A stretch of 58,137 nt of DNA, from NCBI RefSeq assembly GCF_900112575.1, contig NZ_FOMH01000021.1, positions 1 to 58,137 on the forward strand, given 5' to 3'. Numbering within the stretch: the first letter of the stretch is position 1; every line of letters starts with the position of its first letter. Of the stretch, positions 24,319 to 32,741 are shown in pieces. Both the position numbers and the translations under genes were made by a program. The stretch comes from Flavobacterium phragmitis. Lineage in GTDB: Bacteria; Bacteroidota; Bacteroidia; Flavobacteriales; Flavobacteriaceae. Under the pieces are notes generated by a model. That model saw only the letters and a program-made list of their open reading frames with translations. It searched no databases and was not told where the DNA came from.

Positions 24319-25584
24319 TTAGTCTGTTTTTAAAATCAATTGCTGTCCAGTTGTGATTAATCCAGGAACATAAAACGTTATGGTTGCATTGAAAAATGAA
24401 TTAGCTGGAATGCTCCAGTTTGCCAGATTCTGTGCTGGTTGTGTTGGAGTGGTGTAAATGTTTTTTAAAGCTCCATTTAAATAAAGAGGCCCATTAAAAG
24501 TAAATGAAGGTGAATTAGTTCCAGATGTAAAATTGGAGGCAAATGTAAGTGATACATTTTTTGCAGTGCTATTGGCGTTGTTGAGTTTAAGCGTTAAGCT
24601 ATATTTATGTCCGTAGTTTCCATAGGTATTTTGTGAGGCTCCATTTAGTTTATAAGAGTATGGAGCGTTTTGATTTTGGAGATAAGTGCCACTTACTGCA
24701 AATTTAGAACTTGTATTCAAACATAATCCCATGTATGCAGGGCCGGTAGGTAAATCAATATCTGTAGTACCCGACCAGCCAGAATCGGTATAAATACCTG
24801 CTTCTCGGCCATAAGTGTTAGTGCTTTCTGTATAAATATCTCCCGCAGCGGCACTCTGAGTAGCGGTTACAGCATCATTAATATCTCCCGTTGAAGTAAC
24901 AACAGTATAGACATATACGCCTTGTGAAGCGGTTATTTCATAAGAACCATCTACCATATTGTTGTTTGCTAATGTTGCTTTGTAAACTTCATAAACTTTT
25001 GAAGGATTAATTGTAACATTACTAAAAGTAGTTCGAGGTGTGTTTTGAAGCCAGTCTTTGGAAACAAAATAACTTTGTCCAGTTGCACTTCCATTTAATG
25101 GTTTTTCAGCGTTTGTATAGGTAGATCCTTTTCCAGAAATGGTAACAGCTGAAGTTTGTGGATTTGAAACTAAAACATGCAGGTATTTTGTAGAACCAGA
25201 TTGATTGATGTGGAATAAATAAACACCAAAAGTACCAGAAAGTGGATTTGAAGAACCGCCTCTATTAGCATCAACTCTTGCATTTTGCATTAACCATCCG
25301 TTCCCTTTTATAATTTCGGGATTGTTACTTTTCCAAATCGGTTTTTCGGACAGGTTACCGCTTAAATATTTTAAATTTTGAGGTGGTACAATCGAAGTTG
25401 ACAAAGTTCCAGAAGTCCAATCAGATGAAACTAATGAATTTAAAGCTAATTGTGTTTTTGCTGTTGTATGGGGTGTGTTCTGAACAGCTGTTTCAACAGT
25501 AGTTTTTTCAAATGATTCCTCGTTTGAACAAGCATATGTAAGAAATCCCGTAATAACAAAGCATAGTAGTTTTTTTGTTTTCAT
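24319..25584 (-). CDS. DUF3370-like lipoprotein
   Basis: A 421-residue lipoprotein: the signal peptide ends with TYACSNEES, giving the lipidated Cys at about residue 19, followed by acidic residues that suggest export to the cell surface. The mature protein resembles the cyanobacterial DUF3370 family. It has an early NPEIIKGNGWL-type segment, GTFGVYLFHINQ, LHVLVSNPQTSAVTISGKGS, a mid-protein stretch with PSKVYEVY, GSYEITASQGVYVYTV, and the distinctive GNYGHKYSLTLKLNNANS. No catalytic motif is visible, and the sequence looks all-beta. It is transcribed towards the P-loop gene and divergently from the ROK regulator. The family assignment is from motif memory and should be treated as probable, not certain. 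Confidence 0.55.
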   Translation of the reverse strand: MKTKKLLCFVITGFLTYACSNEESFEKTTVETAVQNTPHTTAKTQLALNSLVSSDWTSGTLSTSIVPPQNLKYLSGNLSEKPIWKSNNPEIIKGNGWLMQNARVDANRGGSSNPLSGTFGVYLFHINQSGSTKYLHVLVSNPQTSAVTISGKGSTYTNAEKPLNGSATGQSYFVSKDWLQNTPRTTFSNVTINPSKVYEVYKATLANNNMVDGSYEITASQGVYVYTVVTSTGDINDAVTATQSAAAGDIYTESTNTYGREAGIYTDSGWSGTTDIDLPTGPAYMGLCLNTSSKFAVSGTYLQNQNAPYSYKLNGASQNTYGNYGHKYSLTLKLNNANSTAKNVSLTFASNFTSGTNSPSFTFNGPLYLNGALKNIYTTPTQPAQNLANWSIPANSFFNATITFYVPGLITTGQQLILKTD

Positions 25585-25915
25585 GGTTGGTTAGATTTAA
25601 TAGATTTGACAATCAGTTAGTTGTTGGCTAAAATAACAAAAAATTAATATCTTTTATTTTATTTTTAAAAATATTTAAAAAGTATTTCATTGTTAGTTTA
25701 TATTTTTTTTAAATCTTTGAATAAAATAAAAAACAACTATTTTTAAGCTGTTTTTTCTTATTTGCTTGAATGTTGTAAAAAATCATGATATTAGGACTAG
25801 AAACTATCGAAGTCTAAATTGTAAGATTGCATTGCGATTTTTGTAGTGAAAAAAAGAAAGGGTTAAGTTAAAAATGGATTATGTTTGTATAAGAATTTAG
25901 TAAAATCGAAGATAA
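25585..25915. promoter_or_regulatory. Divergent promoter region between the DUF3370-like gene and the ROK regulator
   Basis: 331 AT-rich bases between divergent genes. TATGTTTG at 25880-25887 matches the Bacteroidota -7 box TAnnTTTG and would start transcription about 25 bases before the ROK start codon. There is no TTG at the ideal -33 distance. No clear -7 box was found for the reverse-strand gene. Confidence 0.4.
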
Positions 25916-27142
25916 ATGAACTTAAAAGATTTACTTGATGTTAGTAAAGACAATAGTCTTTCCGGGCAAAAATGGCACATGCTGAGGCAGTCAATTGTGA
26001 AAAGATTACTTTCTGCAGGAAATGCTACAATTGCCGAAATAAGCTCTGAATTACAATCCAGTGTTCCTACTGTGACCAAGGCTGTAAATGAACTTTTGCA
26101 GGAAGGTAATGTTGTGGATATGGGAAAAATTACCAATAGCGGAGGACGAAGACCTTCACTATATAGCATCAATCCTACTTGTGCTTTTTTTCTTGGTGTT
26201 GAAGTCGGAAGAACTCATATGTCTATTGGATTGCAGGATATCAAAAATGAATTTATAAGCCTTGATTTACGTGTTCCATTTGCATTGAAAAATTCTCAGG
26301 AATCTCTTTTGGAATTTTGCGCTTTAATAAATAATTATATTGAAGAAAGCTCTGTAGAGAAAAAATTGATTGTAGGGATTTGTATTAACTTTTCTGGTCG
26401 TATCAATTCAATGGAGGGTTTTAGCTATAATTATTTCTTTAGTGAAAACAGACCGCTTACAGAGATTATATCAGAGCAGCTTGGACTTCCGGTTCATCTT
26501 GAAAACGATACTCGTGCAATGGCCTTTGGTGAATACTGTGAAGGTGTTGTAGATGATGAGCAGAATATAATTTTCTTAAACTACAGCTGGGGAGTAGCCA
26601 TTGGTATTATGACCGATGGTAAACTTTATTATGGAAAATCAGGATATTCTGGGGAGTTTGGACACAGTACTCTTTTTGAAAATGAGATTATTTGTCAATG
26701 CGGTAAACTGGGTTGTCTTGAAACAGAAATTTCTGGTTGGTCTTTGGTTCGGCAATTTAAAGAAGCCCTGAAAGAAGGAAAACATTCTAAAATTGAATTG
26801 AATGAAAATGAAGATCTCCAGCATTTGGATATAATCTCGGGTGCTATTAATCTGGAAGATAGTTTATGTATAGAATTAGTGACCAGACAAAGCGAAAAAA
26901 TGGGGCGTTATCTGTCTATTTTACTGAATATATTCAATCCGGATCTGCTTGTAATTGGTGGAGACTTCTCTCAATTGGGCGATTTTGCGCTTTTACCGAT
27001 TCAATCAGCACTTAAGAAACATTCTCTAGGTTTGGTAAATCGAGATATGAAATTAAAAAAATCAACTTTAGGGCATCGTGTAGGTGTTATTGGTGCCTGC
27101 TGTATTGTAAAGGAAAAGATGCTTTCACCTTTTTTTAAATAA
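25916..27142 (+). CDS. ROK family transcriptional regulator (NagC-like)
   Basis: A 408-residue protein. A winged helix-turn-helix covers about residues 20-80 (GNATIAEISSELQSSVPTVT, then GGRRPSLYSIN). A ROK sugar-kinase-like domain follows, with LGVEVGRTHMSIGL, the LENDTRAMAFGEY segment, the GHSTLF His and the CQCGKLGCLE zinc motif near residue 262. ROK regulators of the NagC/Mlc type bind GlcNAc- or glucose-related effectors and repress uptake and catabolic genes. It sits alone in front of the PUL, with its own candidate promoter and terminator, so it is the obvious local regulator. An effector related to N-acetylglucosamine is inferred from the GH20, epimerase and NagX-like neighbours. Confidence 0.9.
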   Translation: MNLKDLLDVSKDNSLSGQKWHMLRQSIVKRLLSAGNATIAEISSELQSSVPTVTKAVNELLQEGNVVDMGKITNSGGRRPSLYSINPTCAFFLGVEVGRTHMSIGLQDIKNEFISLDLRVPFALKNSQESLLEFCALINNYIEESSVEKKLIVGICINFSGRINSMEGFSYNYFFSENRPLTEIISEQLGLPVHLENDTRAMAFGEYCEGVVDDEQNIIFLNYSWGVAIGIMTDGKLYYGKSGYSGEFGHSTLFENEIICQCGKLGCLETEISGWSLVRQFKEALKEGKHSKIELNENEDLQHLDIISGAINLEDSLCIELVTRQSEKMGRYLSILLNIFNPDLLVIGGDFSQLGDFALLPIQSALKKHSLGLVNRDMKLKKSTLGHRVGVIGACCIVKEKMLSPFFK

Positions 27143-27169
27143 GTATTTTTTCCAATATAAATTTCTTCA

Positions 27170-27201
27170 AAACTCTATAATTTATTTTATAGAGTTTTTT
27201 T
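27170..27201 (+). terminator. Terminator after the ROK regulator
   Basis: Inverted repeat AACTCTATA (27171-27179) with TATAGAGTT, followed by a run of six T. It lies 28 bases after the ROK stop. Confidence 0.75.
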
Positions 27202-27594
27202 ATTCCCTCTCAGGAGTATTAAAAGTCTTCTTTTTTAAAACTAAAAGTTTTTAAAATTTTAAGAATAGATTTTGTTTTTTTAGTGTCTGCTGATAATTAC
27301 ATAAATCTGCTTCTCATTTTAAAATTGCTAATTATTCTCCTTTTTTGTCTTGATTTAAAATTGATATAAAGATTTTTTATCCGAATTAAGTCATTACTCT
27401 GAAAAATATCCTTAAAAAACTGAAAATATTTAAAATATTTTTTTTTGTGTCCATGTACCGTATTTGCTAAGGATTTCTCCAATATGGTAAATATTTATTA
27501 AAATTTTTTAATAATTCATTAATAAAAAAATTTAATAACTAAGTTATGGTTAATAAAATTTTATATATTTGCTGTAACCAAAAAAACAAAACCA
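27202..27594. promoter_or_regulatory. PUL promoter region with candidate operator
   Basis: About 390 AT-rich bases before the first PUL gene. TATATTTG at 27564-27571 fits the -7 box TAnnTTTG, 23 bases before the start codon. Just upstream, ATAAC-TAA-GTTAT (27535-27547) is a perfect short inverted repeat overlapping the expected -33 position, set in repeated TTAATAA motifs. This is a plausible binding site for the adjacent ROK repressor. The -33 TTG itself is missing, which would fit a promoter needing an activator. Confidence 0.45.
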
Positions 27595-28713
27595 ATGTAT
27601 AATATCTTAAAAATAACCTGGATACCTATTTTGTTATTTTCACTTTTTTGCTGTGCAGGCACTCCAAAATCGGTTAATGATAAAACTCCAATTAAAGGAG
27701 TATGGGTAACTAATGTTGCGTCAAAAGCTTTAGATTCTAAAGAAAGTATTATTGAAACAGTTGCGCTTTGCAAAAAATCAGGTATTACAGATATTTATGT
27801 TGTGGTTTGGAATAGAGGAACCACTTTATATCCAAGTAAGATAATGAAAGACTTATTTGGAAAACCTATAATGGAACGTTTTGGTGATCGTGATCCATTA
27901 CAAGAAATGATAGATGCAGGACATAAAGTAAAAATAAAAGTACACGCATGGTTTGAGTTTGGTTTTGCTTCTTCTTATGGAGAAAATGGAGGAGCAATCC
28001 TGAAAAAGTTTCCAAACTGGAAAGCAATTGATAATAAAGGAAACCTTGTTACAAAAAACGGTTTTGAATGGATGAATGCTATGGATCCAGAAGTTCAGAA
28101 TTTTGTAAAATCATTAATTGTCGAGGTTGTTAAAAATTATAATGTTGACGGTATTCAAGGAGATGACCGTTTGCCGGCAATGCCTTCGCTTGGAGGTTAT
28201 GACCCTTATACGGTAGCTTTATACAAACAAGAACATAACGGAAATCTTCCTCCAGATGATTATAAAGATGCGGACTGGCTTACTTGGCGAGCTGATAAAT
28301 TAACTGTTTTTCTAGGAGAACTTTATAAAGAGCTAAAAGCAATCAAACCTAAATTGATCGTGAGTATGGCTCCGAGTATTCATCCTTGGGCAAAAGAAGA
28401 ATATTTGCAGGATTGGCCAACATGGCTAAACAAGGGCTACTGCGATTATGTAATTCCTCAGGTTTACAGAAAAACAATTGAAAGTTATACCACTACATTA
28501 GAAGACCAGATAAAATTTCTCAATAAAAATCAGAAGGATAAATTCTTTTCAGGAGTCCTCCTTCAAGTAAATGGAGTAAACCCCAAACTCGATTTTTTGA
28601 AACAGATGATTGAAACCAACAGAAAGCTTGGTGTAAAAGGGGAATCCTTCTTTTTTTATGAAGGACTGAAAGCCTTCCCAGACTATTTTTCTAAGGAATA
28701 CAAAAAAAAATAG
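27595..28713 (+). CDS. GHL10-type glycosyl hydrolase-like lipoprotein (copy 1)
   Basis: A 372-residue lipoprotein (LFCCAGT gives the lipidated Cys near residue 20-21). The mature protein is a TIM barrel of the glycosyl-hydrolase-like 10 family (PF02638 type). It has KGVWVTNVASKAL, GITDIYVVVWNRGTTLYPS, KVHAWFEFGFASS, NVDGIQGDDRLPAMP, IVSMAPSIHPWAKEEY and DYVIPQVYRK. Catalytic acids are probably among the Glu of WFEFG and the Asp pair of GDDR, by analogy with other barrels. The family includes putative glycosidases whose substrates are mostly uncharacterised. It is the first gene of the PUL operon and is clearly paralogous along its whole length to the gene at 42779. Confidence 0.85.
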   Translation: MYNILKITWIPILLFSLFCCAGTPKSVNDKTPIKGVWVTNVASKALDSKESIIETVALCKKSGITDIYVVVWNRGTTLYPSKIMKDLFGKPIMERFGDRDPLQEMIDAGHKVKIKVHAWFEFGFASSYGENGGAILKKFPNWKAIDNKGNLVTKNGFEWMNAMDPEVQNFVKSLIVEVVKNYNVDGIQGDDRLPAMPSLGGYDPYTVALYKQEHNGNLPPDDYKDADWLTWRADKLTVFLGELYKELKAIKPKLIVSMAPSIHPWAKEEYLQDWPTWLNKGYCDYVIPQVYRKTIESYTTTLEDQIKFLNKNQKDKFFSGVLLQVNGVNPKLDFLKQMIETNRKLGVKGESFFFYEGLKAFPDYFSKEYKKK

Positions 28714-28738
28714 ATTAAAAAAAATACCACAAAAACAG

Positions 28739-28755
28739 GTCGTTGTTACAACGAC
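28739..28755 (+). other. Near-perfect 17-base palindrome inside the PUL operon
   Basis: GTCGTTGT-T-ACAACGAC is a perfect dyad around one central base, flanked by ACAG on the left and AGGT on the right. It lies 26 bases after the GHL10 stop and 42 before the next start. It has no T run, so it is not a standard terminator. It could be a protein-binding site, an internal regulatory element or an mRNA processing hairpin. Confidence 0.5.
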
Positions 28756-28797
28756 AGGTATAGTATTGTCTAAAAAATAATTAATTAGAATCTGGAT

Positions 28798-30210
28798 ATG
28801 AAAACAAGAGCCTTGTCTATTGATGCTTTAAGAGGATTTGCAATTATTGCAATGATTCTTTCAGGACAAATTATCCTTACGCATTTACCAGCTTGGATGG
28901 CGCACGCTCAAGTGCCGCCCAATTCATCTTTTAATCCAAATATCTACGGAATAACTTGGGTAGATCTTGTTTTTCCTTTCTTTTTATTTTCGATGGGTGC
29001 TGCATTTCCTTTTGCTTTGGGAGGCAAATTAGAGAATGGTGCGAATAAATGGAAGTTATGCTTAAGTTCATTTTTTAGAGGTTTGAAATTAGTCTTTTTT
29101 GCTGTTTTCTTTATGCATATGAGACCATTTGTCATTAGCAGTCCAGTTGATGTTAAAGCCTGCCTTATTTCTTTAGCTTCTTATGCCTTGATGTTTGCGA
29201 TGTTTATGACAGATTTTCCATTTTCAAAATATTTTAAAAAACCAAAAGAAATTTCTTTAATAGCTAAAACTATTGCTTTCGTTCTAGGTTTTGCGTTAAT
29301 GTTTTCACTTGATTATCAAGGAAAAGAAAATCATAATTTTGATATTTATTATAGCGATATTATCTTAATTGTTCTTGCTGATATGGCTTTTTTAGCCAGT
29401 GTTATTTATATTTTTACATTCAAAAAAACAGTTTATAGAGTATTGGTGTTGCCATTTATCATGGCTGTTTTTTTAGCAAGTCAAAATCAGGGTTGGGTAA
29501 AACAATTGTATGATTTTACTCCGTTTGCATGGGCTTATAAGTTCTACTATTTGAAATATTTTTTCATTGTAATTCCAGGAACTCTTGCCGGAGAATACAT
29601 AAAGGAGTGGACAGTTGCTCCCCAAAATGAAGTAAGACAAAATGATAGATTAGCAATTTCGGCAAGTTTACTTTCTTTGGCAGTCATTGTAAGTAATGTT
29701 TACTTTTTATTTACGCGTCAATTAGAAGTCAATCTTGGAGTTACTTTAGTCTTATTGGTTTTAAATTATTTTATTTTAAAATCAGATACTTTCGAATTTA
29801 GTGTTTTTTGGAAAAAACTTTTTTTAGCGGGAGCTTACTGTTTATTGCTTGGATTGTTTCTTGAAGCTTATGAAGGTGGAATACGAAAAGATTCTTCAAC
29901 CTACAGTTATTATTTTGTAACATCTGGACTGGCTTTTTTTGCAGTACTATTTTTCTCTGTGATTTGTGATTATTTCAAATGCATTAGAGCTACTAAATTT
30001 TTGGTTTTAACAGGTCAGAACCCAATGATTGCCTATGTCACTACCTCAATGTTTGTAATGCCTATTTTGACTATTCTAACGGTTACAGATTATTTTGACG
30101 TATTTAATGAAAATGCTTTTACAGGATTTTTGAGAGGTTTTATACTCACTGTATTAGCGGTTTTGATAACGATCTTTTTCTCTAGAAAGAAAATATTTTG
30201 GAGAACCTAA
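28798..30210 (+). CDS. DUF5009 / NagX-like membrane acyltransferase
   Basis: A 470-residue polytopic membrane protein with about 10-12 helices. It opens KTRALSIDALRGFAIIAMIL, the N-terminal signature shared by heparan-alpha-glucosaminide N-acetyltransferase-like (HGSNAT/NagX) and DUF5009 proteins. GITWVDLVFPFFLFSMGAAF and the late VLTGQNPMIAYVTTSM segment follow. The human relative acetylates terminal glucosamine across a membrane; bacterial members are linked to GlcNAc-rich PULs, and their reaction is largely inferred. It is second in the operon, 34 bases before the FAD oxidoreductase gene, and supports an aminosugar-containing substrate. Confidence 0.82.
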   Translation: MKTRALSIDALRGFAIIAMILSGQIILTHLPAWMAHAQVPPNSSFNPNIYGITWVDLVFPFFLFSMGAAFPFALGGKLENGANKWKLCLSSFFRGLKLVFFAVFFMHMRPFVISSPVDVKACLISLASYALMFAMFMTDFPFSKYFKKPKEISLIAKTIAFVLGFALMFSLDYQGKENHNFDIYYSDIILIVLADMAFLASVIYIFTFKKTVYRVLVLPFIMAVFLASQNQGWVKQLYDFTPFAWAYKFYYLKYFFIVIPGTLAGEYIKEWTVAPQNEVRQNDRLAISASLLSLAVIVSNVYFLFTRQLEVNLGVTLVLLVLNYFILKSDTFEFSVFWKKLFLAGAYCLLLGLFLEAYEGGIRKDSSTYSYYFVTSGLAFFAVLFFSVICDYFKCIRATKFLVLTGQNPMIAYVTTSMFVMPILTILTVTDYFDVFNENAFTGFLRGFILTVLAVLITIFFSRKKIFWRT

Positions 30211-30244
30211 ATGATTCCATCTTGCTATTAAAATATTATATATT

Positions 30245-32047
30245 ATGAAAATTCAAATAATCGCATTTTTTTTATTTTGTTATGGGTATTCTCAGAATAT
30301 CACCAAAAAAACGGTTGACGTTTTAGTAATTGGAGGCTCTACCAGCGGAACTTCTGCTGGTATTGCATCTTCCAGATTGGGAGCCAATACTTTGATTGTC
30401 GAAGAGTCTCCATGGATAGGTGGCATGTTTACTTCGCAAGGAGTGGGCGCTTGTGATGGCAATCATAATTTAGATTCTGGAATCTGGAACGAATTCAGAG
30501 GTGCACTTAGAGATTATTACGGAGGCGCAGCAGCACTTGAAACGGGCTGGGTAAGCAATACGCTTTTTGAACCATCTGTAGGAAATAAGATTTTCAATCA
30601 AATAGTAGCAAAAGAGAAAAAGCTTGAAATTATTCATGGATTTTATATCGAATCGATTAAAAAATCTGGAAATAAAGTGGTTGGTGCTACTTTTAAAAAT
30701 GATAAAAATGAGGTTTTAGAGGTTACTGCCAAGGTTACAATCGATGCGACCGACATTGGCGAAAGCCTTAAAATGGCAGGAACTGCCTATCGATTGGGTA
30801 TGGATTCCAGAGCGGAAACTAAAGAAGCAAATGCACCTCTAAAAGCAAATAATATTGTTCAGGATTTAACTTGGGTTGCTGTACTAAAAGATTTTGGAGC
30901 TGGTACTGACAAAACAATCGCTAAACCTGAAAATTATGATGCCAGTCATTTTGAAGGTTCTTGTGCAGAAACAGTTGATAACAAACAAATTGATTGTGAT
31001 AAAATGTTGACTTACGGAAAATTGCCTAACAACAAATACATGATCAATTGGCCTAAAAAAGGAAACGATGTTTATTTGAACGTTATCGAAATGTCTAGAG
31101 AAGAGCGAAACAAAGAACTTCTGAAAGCAAGAAATTTTACTTTGCAGTTTGTTTATTACATTCAAAAAGAGCTTGGTTATAAAAATTTGGGCTTAGCAGA
31201 TGATGAATTTGCAACATCAGATTTATTGGCATATGCGCCGTATCACAGAGAAGGCCGTAGATTAAAAGGAGTTTCTTTTTTAACCTATAATCATGTTGCA
31301 GATCCTTACAATCAAAAACAAGCTTTATATAAAACAGGAATTTCAGTTGGGGATTATCCTGTAGATCATCATCATGATAAAAATCCAGCTGCTCCGCATG
31401 TAGGTTTTCCGCCTGTGCCGTCTTATAATATTCCTTTAGGAGCTTTGATTCCAGAAAAAGTGGATGGTTTTATTGTTTCAGACAAAGCTATTTCTGTTTC
31501 AAATCTTATAAATGGAGCAACAAGATTACAGCCTATAGTACTTTTAACTGGACAGGCAGCAGGAACTTTAGCCGCTTTGGCTGCTAACAAAAATCAAGAT
31601 GTCCGCAATGTTTCTGTTAGAAGTGTACAGCAATCTTTATTAGATCAAAAAGCGTACATCATGCCACTTTTCGATGTAAAACCGACCGACCCAGCTTTTG
31701 AAACTATTCAGAAAGTTACAGCAACGGGAATATTAAAAACAAAAGGCGAAAGCTATCAGTGGGCTAACAGAACTTGGTTTTATCCGGAACAAAATATTTC
31801 GGTTCAGGAATTTACAGAAGGCCTAAATCAGTTTGATAAAAAAAATAAGATTGTTAAAAACACAGCGCTTCTTACAGAACAAGAAGCAGTTAATCTTTTA
31901 ATAAAAGCAGGTGCCAAAATTCAAAAAGGAAATTTTTCGGCAAAGCCAATAAACAAAAGAGATTTGGCAGTTTTAATTGAAGAAAATCTGCATCCGTTTG
32001 AAACTGAAATTGATTTTTCAGGAAATACTAAAACTAAAAAGAAGTAA
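30245..32047 (+). CDS. Secreted FAD-dependent oxidoreductase with SLH-like C-terminal region
   Basis: A 600-residue protein with a short signal peptide (CYGYSQ). The Rossmann-type FAD motif VDVLVIGGSTSGTSAGIAS starts at about residue 23, and VEESPWIGGMFTSQGVG follows. ATIDATDIGESLKMAGTAYR-like and LAYAPYHREGRRLKG segments are typical of the FAD_oxidored (PF12831) family. From about residue 478 the sequence changes to two S-layer-homology-like units (DPAFETIQKVTATGIL...; WFYPEQNISVQEFTEGL). Members are frequent in PULs and often annotated as xanthan-lyase-like oxidoreductases, but their substrates are unknown. Its stop is one base before the SGNH hydrolase start. Confidence 0.82.
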   Translation: MKIQIIAFFLFCYGYSQNITKKTVDVLVIGGSTSGTSAGIASSRLGANTLIVEESPWIGGMFTSQGVGACDGNHNLDSGIWNEFRGALRDYYGGAAALETGWVSNTLFEPSVGNKIFNQIVAKEKKLEIIHGFYIESIKKSGNKVVGATFKNDKNEVLEVTAKVTIDATDIGESLKMAGTAYRLGMDSRAETKEANAPLKANNIVQDLTWVAVLKDFGAGTDKTIAKPENYDASHFEGSCAETVDNKQIDCDKMLTYGKLPNNKYMINWPKKGNDVYLNVIEMSREERNKELLKARNFTLQFVYYIQKELGYKNLGLADDEFATSDLLAYAPYHREGRRLKGVSFLTYNHVADPYNQKQALYKTGISVGDYPVDHHHDKNPAAPHVGFPPVPSYNIPLGALIPEKVDGFIVSDKAISVSNLINGATRLQPIVLLTGQAAGTLAALAANKNQDVRNVSVRSVQQSLLDQKAYIMPLFDVKPTDPAFETIQKVTATGILKTKGESYQWANRTWFYPEQNISVQEFTEGLNQFDKKNKIVKNTALLTEQEAVNLLIKAGAKIQKGNFSAKPINKRDLAVLIEENLHPFETEIDFSGNTKTKKK

Positions 32048-32048
32048 G

Positions 32049-32711
32049 ATGTTTAAGGTTCTTTGTTTTTTCTTTTCGACTCTTTTCATGGGACTTTACG
32101 CTCAGGAGAACACTCAGGTTTTTCATAATTATTTCTATGATCAAAGACGTTCATTTTTTGAGACAATGCCTGCAGGTAAAAATGAAATCATTTTGTTAGG
32201 AGACAGTTTAACGAATTGTGCCAATTGGGATGAAATTTTTTCAAACCAAAATGTCAAAAACAGAGGGATTTCGGGAGACATAACATTGGGAGTTTTAGAC
32301 AGAATGGATGAAATCATAAGGCGTAAACCTAAAAAAATATTTATCCTGATAGGAATTAATGACATAGCCCAAAAGATAAGTTCCGAAATAATCCTCAAGA
32401 ATTATCAAGGAATAGTATCAAGACTGAAAAATGATAGCCCTAGAACGAAAATTTACATTCAAAGCATTTTACCTACGAATGATGAGTTTGATACATTCAA
32501 AAATCATCAAGGGAAAATGTCCATTATAAAAGAGGTCAATATAGAATTAGAAAAATTGGCGAAGGAGAATAATACCGGGTTTATTAATCTTTTTCCACAT
32601 TTTTTGGATGAGAATGGAAAGCTGAGCAAATCATATACCAACGACGGATTGCATCTTTTGGGACCTGGTTACCTGTTATGGGCGTCCATTTTAAAAAAAT
32701 ACATTGATTAA
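32049..32711 (+). CDS. Secreted SGNH/GDSL hydrolase
   Basis: A 220-residue protein. I start it at 32049, where MFKVLCFFFSTLFMGLYAQ gives a clean signal peptide immediately after the previous stop; a longer upstream in-frame start would overlap that gene by 24 codons. Block I is ILLGDSLTN with the nucleophile Ser. Block III is LIGINDIA with Asn. Block V is NDGLHLLGPGY with the catalytic Asp and His. Such enzymes remove acetyl or other acyl groups from glycans. In this operon it may deacylate the target glycan (inference). Confidence 0.88.
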   Translation: MFKVLCFFFSTLFMGLYAQENTQVFHNYFYDQRRSFFETMPAGKNEIILLGDSLTNCANWDEIFSNQNVKNRGISGDITLGVLDRMDEIIRRKPKKIFILIGINDIAQKISSEIILKNYQGIVSRLKNDSPRTKIYIQSILPTNDEFDTFKNHQGKMSIIKEVNIELEKLAKENNTGFINLFPHFLDENGKLSKSYTNDGLHLLGPGYLLWASILKKYID

Positions 32712-32741
32712 GAATAGCTAAACTAAAAAAATATAGAGTAA

